Origin: Tethya wilhelma
Taxonomy: Eukaryota; Porifera; Demospongiae; Tethyida; Tethyidae
NCBI GenBank assembly: GCA_964030475.1
Contig: CAXIPT010000001.1
Span: 22,412,776-22,476,775, forward strand
Direction: 5' to 3'
DNA: 64,000 nucleotides
Shown here: positions 22,367 through 33,106 of the stretch, one piece after another
Position numbering within the stretch: position 1 is the first letter of the stretch
Layout of the letters: the number at the start of each line of letters is the position of its first letter
Program-made: the position numbers and the translations under genes
Notes under the pieces: model-generated
Databases searched by the model: none
Seen by the model: only the letters and a program-made list of their open reading frames with translations
What the model was told of the DNA's origin: nothing

Positions 22367-25300
22367 TTATGGCGTGAAATCAAATTCTCCTACTGTAGTC
22401 AAGATGCTTTTAGACAGAGGAGCAGATGCTACACGAAAAACTAGAGATGACAAAAACATAATCCAGTATGCATATGAATGTCAGAAGGAACCAGACCAGC
22501 TCATTATTATGATGCTGAAAAAAGCACTGGGGATGCCTTCAGCCAATGAACTTGATAAACCCATGCTGGAAGTAGTATTTAGTCTCTTGGTCCCCATTGC
22601 TAGCAACTGGAAATCAATTGGCGTTTTCCTTGGAAAATCAGACAGAGTCTTAATTAACATCAAGGATAACAATGATACTGTGGAAAGCTGCCTTTATGAG
22701 ATGCTCAAACAATGGTTGTCACAAGTTGACCCTCTTCCTACATGGTCATCACTGGCTGAAGCAGTTGAACCAATCAACTCAACTATAGCAGAAGAAATTC
22801 GTCAGAAGTACTACAATCAGGTATGTAAATCAGATGTGTACACCCCTAGCAACAAACATTTCTTGCTATGGGAATACTTGGCCAAAAGAAGGTGTGAGGT
22901 TCTGTGTGATTTACACCATAGCTTTTTATCCCAGATGTAATTGGTACTTCAAAGGAAATTTCAAAGTGATAAATTTGTTATTTTCAAGTGATAAATATGT
23001 TATTGCCATGACAGTAGTAAAGAAGAATAATACACAGCTATATACACATGATACTATAAATTACATCTGGGATAACTATTACTTGTCAGACACTTGTATA
23101 AACCATTGCTAGTGTTCAAACAAGTGACCCTTGGTACCATGTGTAGCAATTAATAGCGTCTTACCCATATAGGCTCTCTCCTTTGACCTTACACTAAAAC
23201 TAAACCCACAGTCCTTGGGCTAAGAGGTTAGAATAAGCAATTGTATTCTCGTATATTTGTTATGTTCAGTTTTCGTTTAACCCTTTCTTATCTCAGTAGT
23301 GTCAAGTAGAGGGCTGAATGTCTGGTTGGCTACAGAGTACAATTAAGTAAGAGAGTCTAGTGGTGGCATTACTTGGGCCTTAGCCAATTCTCTCTTGCAA
23401 ATTTCTACCCTTGTCTGACAATGCATGTAAATGTCCGGGAATAGCTTGACCAAGGGTCACAATAATATTGCATGTGAATCTACATTTGTAGTATGAAGCC
23501 TTATGACATCAAAGGAAAAACTATTACTTTAAATCCCATACTATGTACAGAGTAAACGCTACTAGACCGCAACATCCTGTGGTTGGAAAATAGACCACGG
23601 CTAGGGATAATAGAGCACGGCTGGGCATAATAGAGCACGGCTAGTGATAATAGAGCACGGCTATAGGGATAATAGAGCACAGTTGCAGCAAATACAGTTT
23701 GTTTTAGAGTTAGAAAGCAAATTAAGACTGATACAAGTTCACCTGTCTTTCAATGGAACCACTCCTTTTGCCGCCGCTTCATTGGCCTCTTTCTCTGAAC
23801 CTGGAGCAGCAAACTTAGATGTCAGGCTACTCTTGGCAATGCGCTGACTTGAGCCTCTTCTTTGGAGGGCTATCTAGCTCCAAAACTTTGCTTCAAAAAC
23901 ACAGAACTGTACTCAAATTGCTCAGCCATTCTAGTCAACGAAGAACTGTTAGACTTTTTCATACTACAAACCAGTTAATGCACCGTAAACGCTCGTACTC
24001 TACGTAAATTATTGGGTTCGGGAAAGTTCTCGAATGGCTCATGTAGCACGAGGTGAAGCCTCGTGCTACATGACCTTCTTGAACTTCCCCTCACCGAATA
24101 ATTTACATGGAGTACTCGCGACGGTGCATTAACTAATACGTGTAGGACTCCTTATTTTCAAAGGAAATTCAAATAGAGGAAATAATCAATGTCTGGACAG
24201 TTTTTTTTACTGCACCAATGTACTCCAAGTTCGCCAGTGTTGGGGATATTGATATAGTACTGGTGCATACTTCAGACATGTATACCTCTCACACGTACAT
24301 AGTTGCCAACCTCCAACTCAATGCTAGCGGGACATTAAAACCGTGCTGCGTGAATATGGTAAACACCACACCTCTTTTACGTGGTGACATGCCCCTTTAT
24401 CATGCAATAGTTCAAAGTGCAAAATGCTTCTTAGCGTAGCGATTGCGAACTAGCGCTTCAGAAAGCTCAATATTCGGCTTTTAAAATTGATTTTAGACAT
24501 TATTTGTCACCATAGAGTTGCTGAAAGCTAAATTTTAAGGTAAAAGGCTGCATTTTTCAAGAAAAGCGGGACACTTAACTGCTTTTGGAGCAAGTCGGGA
24601 CACGGCAGGACGGAGGTAAAAAAAGCAGGACTGTCCCGCCAGAATCGGGACAGTTGGCAACTATGCACCTACCCCACAAGCCTATAGTAGGGAACAAGAC
24701 TACTTGCGTATGACACAAAATCTCACTACAGCTGTGCATCCTGCTGAGCTAGCTTTTTATTGCACGTGATCTTTTCAATACTTATGCCCATATTATGGTC
24801 AATGACATGTGTTTCGGAACTTCAGCTAATCTTGCACATATAATGCCAAAAATCCAGAAATTAGTGCGTGTTAAATTATTCACATTTTATTTTTCCGCAT
24901 TATCTATTTTTCGCAGTGTAATGAAAGAATATACGTAGGAACAGGTCGTTTGTTTGTATTTTTTGCGGTAACCTCAAACCACAAATGACAGCGAAATTTT
25001 CCGCATTTACGGTATATACCGTGCTTTATGTGTACATGCATGGTCCACCGGTGTGGGCAACTCTCGCATGTGGAGGCAAAAAAGAAATACAGAATGTGAT
25101 ACAGTAGAACTTTGATTATTTGAACTCTTGATTATGTTGCAGACAGAGCTGAAGACCAAATTTTGGTTAATTAGAACTAATCCAAACAGAGTCCACCCTC
25201 TTTTCTAGTTTGAGGCTTAATCGTGCATGCAGTCACTATTACCGTAAGGTTACTATTAATTGCGGCAACTAATTTTAGCGATTTTAGCAAGAAGCTTGAA

Positions 25301-28300
25301 AATCGCTAAATTAAGTATGCGCAATATTTTATACCGTAATTGAATTTCACTTAATTAGAACAATAATATTAAAAATCGCTAAAATTAATATCCGCCAAAA
25401 GTGCATATATGCCAAACCGCTAAAATTAGTTGCCGCAATTAATAGTAACCTTAAGTTATTCAAGTTTGATCGAAGAAAAATACGCTCTACTCATGATGCT
25501 ATATAAAGAGCTAGTAAAACTATTGTAGCTACTGCTAGAGCAGCAAAAACAAGGATTAATTTATCGCTTTAGTTATCCGAACATTCGGTTTTCCAAACAC
25601 TTAAAATTAACCTGAGAGTGTGTTTCGAGGTGTTCGGATAGGTACTATAGTTGCATGACCCTTAAGTGAGGGGTATATGATGCACCTCCTCTGTGTATTA
25701 TTATTATTGGCTATATAGCTACCAATATGAACAGCCTCAAGGACTAGGGATGATCTGAATCAGAGGAGGTACGACAGCCCCGTGTCATGCTGAGCTGGCA
25801 TTTTTAGTTCACATGTACTTTTTGCTCACAATTTGCACGTGACACTAGGAGCTTAAGTACTGAAATGATCACGTGTGGTAAAAATGCCAGCTCAGCATGA
25901 CAAGGGGCTGTCGTACCTCCTCTGAATCTGAATACATTAAGGTTAGGAGTCAAAGTGTGGATATGAATAATTCATGAACAATGTTGAGCTACATTTAGAA
26001 CATAGATGCCTATATCTATAACACCAGAACTGGAATGTGGGACTCTAATATTCAATTTGGTGTCATTGTGCAAGCATTATGTCAATGTTTTGTTATATAG
26101 ATGCAGGTTGATACACTTGCAGAGGAGCCTGTGTACTTGGAAGACGAAATAAAAGAAATCATTCGAACTCACAAGCCTAAACCGAATAAAAGTGTGAATA
26201 TCAAACCTCTAGTAAAAGCAGTTCAACTGATTCTCCTCACTTGTAATGAGAAAGAAAAGTGGGCTGTTTATGAAAAACTGAAACCACCGATTGCTACATT
26301 GATTAGTGGTGAAGGTGAAACCCTACATAGAGCTCTCCTTCTACCTGAGAGTAACACTGTGATTGGATGTTTTGGTGGATACACAGTTGCAGTTTTGACA
26401 ACAGAACAACGCAAGAAATCAGAACATAAGCTCAAATTGGCTTTGGATTTCTTTCCTAATGCAGTAGCCATTATTGCTGTTGGAGTCGGATATGGAAAGG
26501 ACCGAGACTCTATCAAGTTTGCTGATGTAATGGTTTCAGATCATATTGAAGATGCCTCCCAAGTCTCTGTGTTGCAGAATGATGCCAGTGAGCAAATACG
26601 AGTTGAGCAGAGAGGCCCACGTACTGCAATACAAAACGAACTCCTCAGATATTTCAGAAAGACTGAGGAGTGGGAAACTGAAAATGATTTTAAGGTATCG
26701 AGAGAAGGACGAACTGCTATTGCCAAAGTAGGTACTATTGTGAGCAGTGAAGCATTAATGAGATCAGAAACTTTGAGAAACCAATACATGGGTCTTGCAG
26801 CTCGAACCATTGGAGGAGAAATGGAAGGTTGTGTACTGCTGAACATGGTTAAATGGATGCAAACGCAAGGCCGGTCTCTCAGTGTGATCGTGATCAAAGG
26901 AGTTGCCGACTATGGAGACAACCAAAAGGACAAACGATGGCAGTTCACTGCAGCCAAAGCAGCTACTGATTTCGTTCATTACTGCCTTGAAGAGACTGGA
27001 GGGTTTGGAGCATTTGTTCCTGGTACTAATGAGCAAGGCAAAGGTTGGTCAACTTATATATTATTATACTGTAATTTGGGATAAGTTTAGTCATCACCAA
27101 GTCGGTTGTGTGACTTAAATTTTGCAAAGTAGTGGGTGAGGGTGTGTAACGTAGTGGTACTGTCAAGAAAATTTTGGTCCACCAAAAATTTTTGGCTGAA
27201 GGACCAAAACTCCCAGTGAAAATAGTCCGGGGCCCCCTCTAAAAATTTGAGCCCGGGCAGTTTTTAGCATGCAGCCAGTGATAAATGAAAACAAATTATA
27301 TGCAGTTTATAATCAATGATGCATGCTCACTATCGGAGTTACCTGTCGTGCATAACTACCCGGGCAAAAATTGTCCCGTTATAACACGTTTCTAATGCGT
27401 TAGTATTGTGTTTATAACGCGTGATTGATTTTTAACGCTCTCATTTTAAATGACGACCCTTACCCTCTATATTCATTTGGAGGGTAATTGTCGTCATTTA
27501 AAATGAGAGCGTTAAAAATCAATCACACGTTATAAACGCAATACTAACACATTAGAAACGCGTTATAACGGGACAATTTTTGCCCGGGTGAGTTTCAATC
27601 AGAAAATCTTGTTCATAATATGCCCAAAAACATGCTCAAGAAGAGTATTGAGGCTAAATTTATCTATATACAAAGTATAAGTCAGTAGCCCTTCTCAGCT
27701 CCTTCTGTGTTCTGTCAAGTAAAAACATTTAGCTTTCAGTCAACTCTAAATAATAACAAATGGGCGTAATCAGCACGTGTGGCCTCAAAGCTAAGCGCTC
27801 AGAGATGCTGAAAAGCCTCAGATCTCGGGAACTACAGGTTTTGTTTAATAATACATATAATTTTTTCTATTATTTTACCTTAAAGGCGCAGTCGCACGGA
27901 AGTAAATTTACGTGACGTAATGAAGCCGTATTTTGCACTTAATTCCTGCGCGCAGAATATAGACCAGCGCTAATATGAGTCTCCACGCTCTTCAAATACA
28001 GCCAATGCTCATGAAAAGCTCTAGTGTTACTCTTCGCTAGTTTGCTAGCCTACTCAGCTACTGTTTTTCCTAACTGCACAGGTTTTCAACGCTAAATCTA
28101 CGCGTTCTCGATCGCAAACACGTGGACAAATAATATGCGATTCTCCCTAACTGCGCGAAATAATTACATTCCAATGACGTATTTCAACCAATCAGATTGA
28201 GTTTTTGATTTTTGGGTCCAGAATTCAAAAAAAATGGCGCCGTAATTACTTCCGTGCGACTGCGCCTTTAATTGGTATGCCCCTTTAGAAGACTAGAGCT

Positions 28301-30634
28301 GCCGTTAATTCTTGAGATATTCAGTGAACAAAAAAACTCTACAGATAGCAGTCGTTTCGCCAGCGTACCGGAAGTCCAATGGTCCCCATACAAATTTATT
28401 TGCACGGGAAGTAAAAAATGGCACCAACTCTGCTAGCTATAGCTAATTAGATATTCAAGCCAAAATTTTTGCCTCCAAGATTCAGCTGCAGATACAAATG
28501 TAGTTTGTACTGAAACTAGCATCCTTTAGTTACTCATCTTCAAGGTTTATATAGCCTAGACTTGATTTCTACGGTGATTTAGGAGGCCTCAATGACAACC
28601 TACCTACAGCAACAAAACCCGTGGAGAAAAATTTTCTGACCAAGCTGTTGACACAGTTTCTCTTGTACTAAGAATAGATGTACTGTAGAATCTTTTTTTG
28701 CAGTCTTGCGGACTTGTTCCCATGGAAAGGAGCCATGCAATAAACGGTTCAAAATTTCTGTATCACAATGTACTGAAATAGGTAAGGGTCATTACAAAAC
28801 TTGTTGAATTATTAAAAGTTGTTCATAAAACAGCAGTGTGATCATTGTGCAATGAACAATTGACCTACAAAATATCAATACCGAGTTGCAGAATGAATAT
28901 AATAGTGCTGCATATAAAGAAATGTATATTAATCTTGCATGGTGAAGCTGTTTTCAGCGAAGAAAACATGCATCACAGATTTGCTTACATGAATCAATGA
29001 AGGCACCGATGGTGCATAAGCCTCGGCACACTCAACTAGCTAGCACAGTTACATGCATACATTCTGTAAAAGAGTGTATCATAACTCAGTATTAAGAACT
29101 TATCCGCCACCTGGCCCAGCCTGGCATATAGGCCAGAGAGAGCCTTCAGCGGAGTTGTTCACAATACACTTTATACATATGGCCCAGGTTAGCCACATAA
29201 CTAACTATGGTAAAGCAGCAAATGTCACAGATGATGAACCAGATGAGCTTTGCTATGATTATTGGAATGCTCACCTGCTGTCAGATAGTGAAGTCTAACT
29301 ATAAATTTGAACCACTGATGCACTGAAAATGTATGAATACCCTATATGCTTACATAGAAAGCAGGCCAACTCCTGTCTGTCTTGCCAAACAACACTGACT
29401 AACAGCAACAGCAGCTATAACTGAATCTCTGCTGTGCTTCTATTCAACACGAATCAAGATAACGCACACCAAATCAGTAGGCGTGGTCTCGAAGCTAAGT
29501 GCTCAAAGAAGCACAAAAGCCTCAAATCTCAGCAACTACAGTGTTTTGGAAAGAAAAATATTATATATTATGTTTACAAGATCATTAACGTAAGTACCAT
29601 CAATTTTGTCGCTATAGAGCTGCCTTTCTTGAGATTTCGATGGAACAGACAGACAGACAGACAAAACGACTACCGTAATCCTCTGCACGTGCTACGCACG
29701 TGCCGAGGCTTAATAAATGAGCACTTTTCTTACAATAATCCATACATAGATACAAAGACTTGGTGGAGAAATTTTTCAGACAAACATTAGGCTTGCAGTT
29801 TTCATAAGCAGATGCATGGGTAGCTGCTTAACAATATACTCAAGTTCTATCCTGTTCTCAAGGTTTTCATGGATGCAAGCGCTAGACTAATACTACTACT
29901 CTTAGGCTAGGGTGACTCACAAAAAGTTCAACAGGCATGCAAAAAATATAGTGCACGTACTATGGGCTTTTTATCACTCTACGTGTTGAAAAATAATATC
30001 TGTAACGTTCAATGAAGTTTCCTTGGCTTTCTCTGCTCTAGAAATAGCATAAGGGATGCTTTTGTGACACTACTTGACAATTGTGATTTTAGCTCGATTT
30101 TCCCTACAAAAATGACGTAATGCTGCAAATAAAATTGCGCAAATTTAATGCTGGCGAAACGACTGATAGAATTAAAGACAGACAGACAGACATACAAACG
30201 ACTACCGTAACCCTTGGTGCGCATGGGCAAGGGTTAATAATGCCACAATTTTAACACCATGCACATTTATAATCATTGCAGAACAAGTGGTTAAAATCGA
30301 CGTCAGTGATGCTTCTCACATTACAAGATACCTGCAGACACTGACCAACATTCAGCTGAGGGCCTTTGGTGTAGCATTGGGCTTGTCACCTTATGATGTT
30401 CACAATTACCCCAACGAAGGCCTCTGTATGACGATAGTACTGGCATGGTTGAGACGGGAGTACCAGGTCAATAAGGTGTTGGAGGAGTACCCCTTTAGTA
30501 GCAATCTCACTTGGAATGTGCTGGCTGCAATACTGGAAAATGAGGGACAGAACCACATCGCCATGACTATACGTAAGGATAAAGGAGCTACACTAAAGAC
30601 TAAAGGTAATCCTCCTAAACCAAGCCTTCCTTAA
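22367..30634 (+). CDS. Gene A: ankyrin end - Death - nucleoside phosphorylase-like - Death (5' partial)
   Basis: Exons 22367-22820, 26101-27043 and 30282-30634 join in phase; a symmetric 78-nt exon 28704-28781 may be included. Exon 1 starts mid-ankyrin after N 22366 (VVKMLLDRGADA) and then carries a Death domain (IASNWKSIGVFLGKSDRV ... TWSSLAEAVEPI...AEEIRQKYY). Exon 2 is a PNP_UDP_1-like domain: GCFGGYTVAVLTT, IIAVGVGYGKDR, GGEMEGCVLLNM (ribose-binding Glu) and VIKGVADYGDNQKDKRWQ (the position of the catalytic Asp in nucleosidases/phosphorylases). The last exon is a second Death-like domain (LGLSPYDVHNYPNEG ... WNVLAAILENEGQNHIAMTI) and ends KPSLP. Exons 1-2 are paralogous to gene B at 43366-45470. 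Likely cytosolic innate-immune adaptor or effector. Death, Death and phosphorylase assignments are from motifs; enzyme specificity is unknown. Confidence 0.8.
23585..23683. repeat. Minisatellite, about 22-bp unit
   Basis: Five tandem copies of a unit like AATAGAGCACGGCTAGGGAT with small variations, in the first intron of gene A. Confidence 0.85.
23974..24132. mobile_element. MITE-like foldback, 159 bp
   Basis: Inverted repeat with ends GTTAATGCACCGT ... ACGGTGCATTAAC and a central hairpin around ATGTAGCACGAGG/CCTCGTGCTACAT. No coding capacity. Confidence 0.75.
25246..25452. mobile_element. MITE-like foldback, about 207 bp
   Basis: Arms AAGGTTACTATTAATTGCGG ... CCGCAATTAATAGTAACCTT, with inner arms rich in GCTAAAATTAG. 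No coding capacity. Lies in intron 1 of gene A. Confidence 0.8.
25760..25925. mobile_element. MITE-like foldback, about 166 bp
   Basis: Arms CAGAGGAGGTACGACAGCCC ... GGGCTGTCGTACCTCCTCTG, followed inward by TGCTGAGCTGGCATTTTT and its complement. No coding capacity. Confidence 0.8.
27359..27588. mobile_element. MITE-like foldback, 230 bp
   Basis: Nearly perfect long arms beginning CCCGGGCAAAAATTGTCCCG and ending with the complement. The arms meet at a short loop near ACCCTCTATATTCATTTGGAG. Such long stems can give small RNAs if transcribed. Lies in an intron of gene A. Confidence 0.8.
27761..28345. repeat. Dispersed repeat, copy split by a TTAA element
   Basis: 27761-27880 (GTGGCCTCAAAGCTAAGCGC ... 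AAGCCTCAGATCTC) and 28271-28345 (AGAGCTGCCGTTAATTCTTG...) align with 29452-29640, where the two parts are joined without the intervening 27884-28267 element. This shows the foldback inserted into an older repeat. Confidence 0.65.
27884..28267. mobile_element. MITE flanked by TTAA, inserted in a dispersed repeat
   Basis: 384 bp with arms AGGCGCAGTCGCACGGAAGT ... the complement ending GCGCCT, directly flanked by TTAA at 27880-27883 and 28268-28271. TTAA duplication is characteristic of piggyBac-type insertion. The terminal bases are not the usual CCC, so the superfamily is open. Confidence 0.75.
28704..28781 (+). CDS. Putative 26-aa cysteine-containing cassette exon of gene A
   Basis: Bounded by TTTTTTTGCAG and GTAAGG. 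The 78-nt exon has the phase that fits between the phosphorylase exon and the last Death exon (1-nt carry-over on both sides), and is open only in that frame: RTCSHGKEPCNKRFKISVSQC. It can be included or skipped without frame change. No homologous exon was seen in gene B. Confidence 0.45.
   Translation, partial: SCGLVPMERSHAINGSKFLYHNVLK
29452..30240. repeat. Dispersed repeat copies with (GACA)n and CGACTACCGTAA ends
   Basis: 29452-29712 and 30174-30240 share a 3' part GACAGACAGACAGACA..ACGACTACCGTAAYCC...TTAATAA. Recurrent short ends with a simple tetranucleotide suggest a SINE-like or other non-autonomous element. No RNA polymerase III boxes were identified with confidence. Confidence 0.5.
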
Positions 30635-32071
30635 ACTTCTGCTAAGTTTTGGAGAAAGTGTGGTATTATTATTTTATTATACGTATAGTTTTTGAACCAT
30701 GCACAATTGATTGGCCAGATATAGATCCATTTTGCCTCACTCTCACCTCCTTGGAATGAGACATGAGCCTCTGTAGCTAGAATTTTTCATGCAAGTATGA
30801 TCCTCAATTTTCATGAATTGAAAGCTATAAGCCCATTCCTCAGCTTATAGGCCTTTTATATAATTATATGCTTCTATACAAATTGTTGATACTGTACATT
30901 CACAATCATTATCATAATTAAATCTAAACAATTTTGTTGCTACAGTACATGATATTTGCGCATGTAACAACTGGCCATATGGTACTGGATACTAGAGTAA
31001 ACGATCAATTTTCGGCCGTCTCAATTTTCGGACGCCGTTTCTGACTTGTCTGTAGATGCTACTGCTTCGAGACTACCACCACACGATAGCCCATGAAAAA
31101 TTACCTAGGGTTGTGCAAACTTCAAGCCCCACCCACCTACTGTAAGGCTTCCTTGTGCCGAAAAAGGGGTGTGTCCGAAAAAACCTAAANAATAACTCTG
31201 CAAAAACTGATGGCTTGGCACTAAAAGGCTTATAAAGCTACTATTTAGCTCATTCTCTTTCTAACAAGCCTAAAAACATGGCCTAAAGCCATCGCTAAGG
31301 TACCAAACTAAAATATACCAAACCTCCAATTTTCTCCTTCTTCTTCTTCTTCTTCTTCTTCTTCTTCTTCTTCTTCTTCTTCTTCTTCTTCTTCTTCTTC
31401 TTCTTCTTCTTCTTCTTCTTCTTCTTCTTCTTCTTCTATGTTATTTCAGCGTATCTCAAAGACTGTTCACTTTCAGAAGCTGATTCTTGAACGAACAAAC
31501 TTGGTACCATTGTCTTCACATATGCTTTTGGTATCGTGTGCTCGAGTCTCCCGTTGAATGGCTAGATACAAGGCGAAAAGCGCTTGTCCGTATGGCAGCC
31601 ATTCAGTTCTACGATATGCATAAATTCATAAGCTACTTGAAAAGTCAAGTTGACGTCCCTTTTCCTGGTAGACAAGTGTGCGTTATTTGGAATCCGAATA
31701 TTCGCTGCCTGCCCAGCTGCCTGCCTGCTTTACCTGAAGATTTCTGGTTGTGCTGAACAATGAAAAAATGAGAACAAACAAGTAAAAAAACACATTGGAA
31801 ATGTAATGATGAATGTAATGTAATATATAAGCAAAGTTGTGTGCATGCATGTGTGTGTGTGCAACGGGAGTTCACAGGAAGTTCTCCGACCTTGAGCTAA
31901 TGCACTACTTTTTCTCTAAACTGTGGAGAATGCAAGCTATGAAAAATGTGCCTAGAATATGGAATGCTATTTGTTTTAAAATTCATGTCCAAATATTGGC
32001 ACTAATTTATTGTTGACAGTGGCGCTAAATATAGAAATAGTGGCGCTAATGTACTACAGAGTTAGTTTAGA
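30635..32071. other. No gene supported; N at 31190
   Basis: AT-rich spacer after gene A with a gap at 31190. An open frame at 31487-31756 (89 codons) has no recognisable domain and starts inside repeat-flanked sequence, so it is not called. Confidence 0.4.
31340..31437. repeat. (TTC)n trinucleotide repeat, about 33 units
   Basis: Uninterrupted CTT/TTC tract of nearly 100 nt, a mirror-repeat homopurine/homopyrimidine run that can form triplex DNA. Confidence 0.95.
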
Positions 32072-32281
32072 TACCGTATAGCGGGAAATTTTCGTGGGGG
32101 AAAATTTTTGCGAATTTCGTGGTTTGGCAGCTTTCCGCGAAAATTTTCCCCTACGAAATTTGTAAGGTATGTGGTCGTCATGTATAGTTGAGACGCAATC
32201 CACGAAAATTTTCCCCGCGAATTTCTATTCAAGACGAAAACGCAAAAATTTTCCCCCACGAAAATTTCCCGCTATACGGTA
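32072..32281. mobile_element. MITE of TACCGTATAGC family, copy 1
   Basis: Arms TACCGTATAGCGGGAAATTT ... AAATTTCCCGCTATACGGTA, 210 bp, interior rich in AAAATTTTCCCC. Ends are consistent with a TA target duplication. Related ends occur at 36037, 36321 and, partially, 48217-48320. Confidence 0.8.
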
Positions 32282-32476
32282 GTACAGGCGCTACAAGTAT
32301 GGCTGACTGTTTTTGAGATCGCTGACAAGGCTTACCAGTGCCATCCGTATCTGACAAAGAAGCGTGATAGAACAGCCAATCTTTCACAAAAGAAGCGTGG
32401 CAAGAGGAGAGCTTTCGCTTCTAGGAGTCTGCTTCTCTGTCACCGTACATAAAACACAACTAGCTAGATAACGAGC

Positions 32477-32767
32477 AAGGGGTGGCGACTCCAGTATGCA
32501 TACACTGTACTTGCATCTGCGACTGCGGTCAGAATAACGGTCAACGGTCAAAGTGAGATTTTAGTGCTGGGCAACGGTCAGAATAGGAATTCATAACGGT
32601 CAAAATGGGTAAAGGTTGTCAAAAAAGACGTCATACATTTAAATGTGCTAAATTCTACCTGTACGGTCAAGGGTCAAGCTCGAATTTTAGCGCTGGTCAA
32701 GGGTCAAACTGCAATTTTTCACAGCCAAATTTTGACCGCAGTCACAGATGCGGAGTCGCCACCCCTT
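32477..32767. mobile_element. MITE-like foldback, about 291 bp
   Basis: Arms AAGGGGTGGCGACTCC ... GGAGTCGCCACCCCTT. The interior carries repeated GGTCAACGGTCAAA / TTTGACC motifs, like the element at 22087. Possibly the same broad family. Confidence 0.7.
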
Positions 32768-33106
32768 GAACGAGTTTCTTTGCCAGCTGATTGCAAAAAT
32801 GGCAGAAGTCGGAAAGACTCCATCTGTGACGTCACATAGTGAAGTAAATTGCTGAGCTGGCCAAATTGCAAAGAGGAGCTGTCAGCCTATGCATGCATAC
32901 ATAGTTACCTTTCACTGCCCAGCTATTTACTATGCAGAAGCCTGTATACTTGCATGCATCTAGCAGTAAACATATATAAGTATACTTCATACACAAGCCA
33001 GGAGCGTGGCGAGCAAAGCGAGCCACACTCCTTGTATATACTATAATTGCATGGGTTTGAATTAATTATATTGATATTAATATTAATATAATCATTTATA
33101 ATGCAG

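Noticed and set aside
23560..23690. CRISPR-like array of about 22-bp repeats
   Set aside because: Units are contiguous without unique spacers and the genome is eukaryotic; it is a minisatellite.
31487..31756. 89-codon open frame between genes A and C
   Set aside because: No recognisable domain or splice partner, and the neighbourhood is repetitive.
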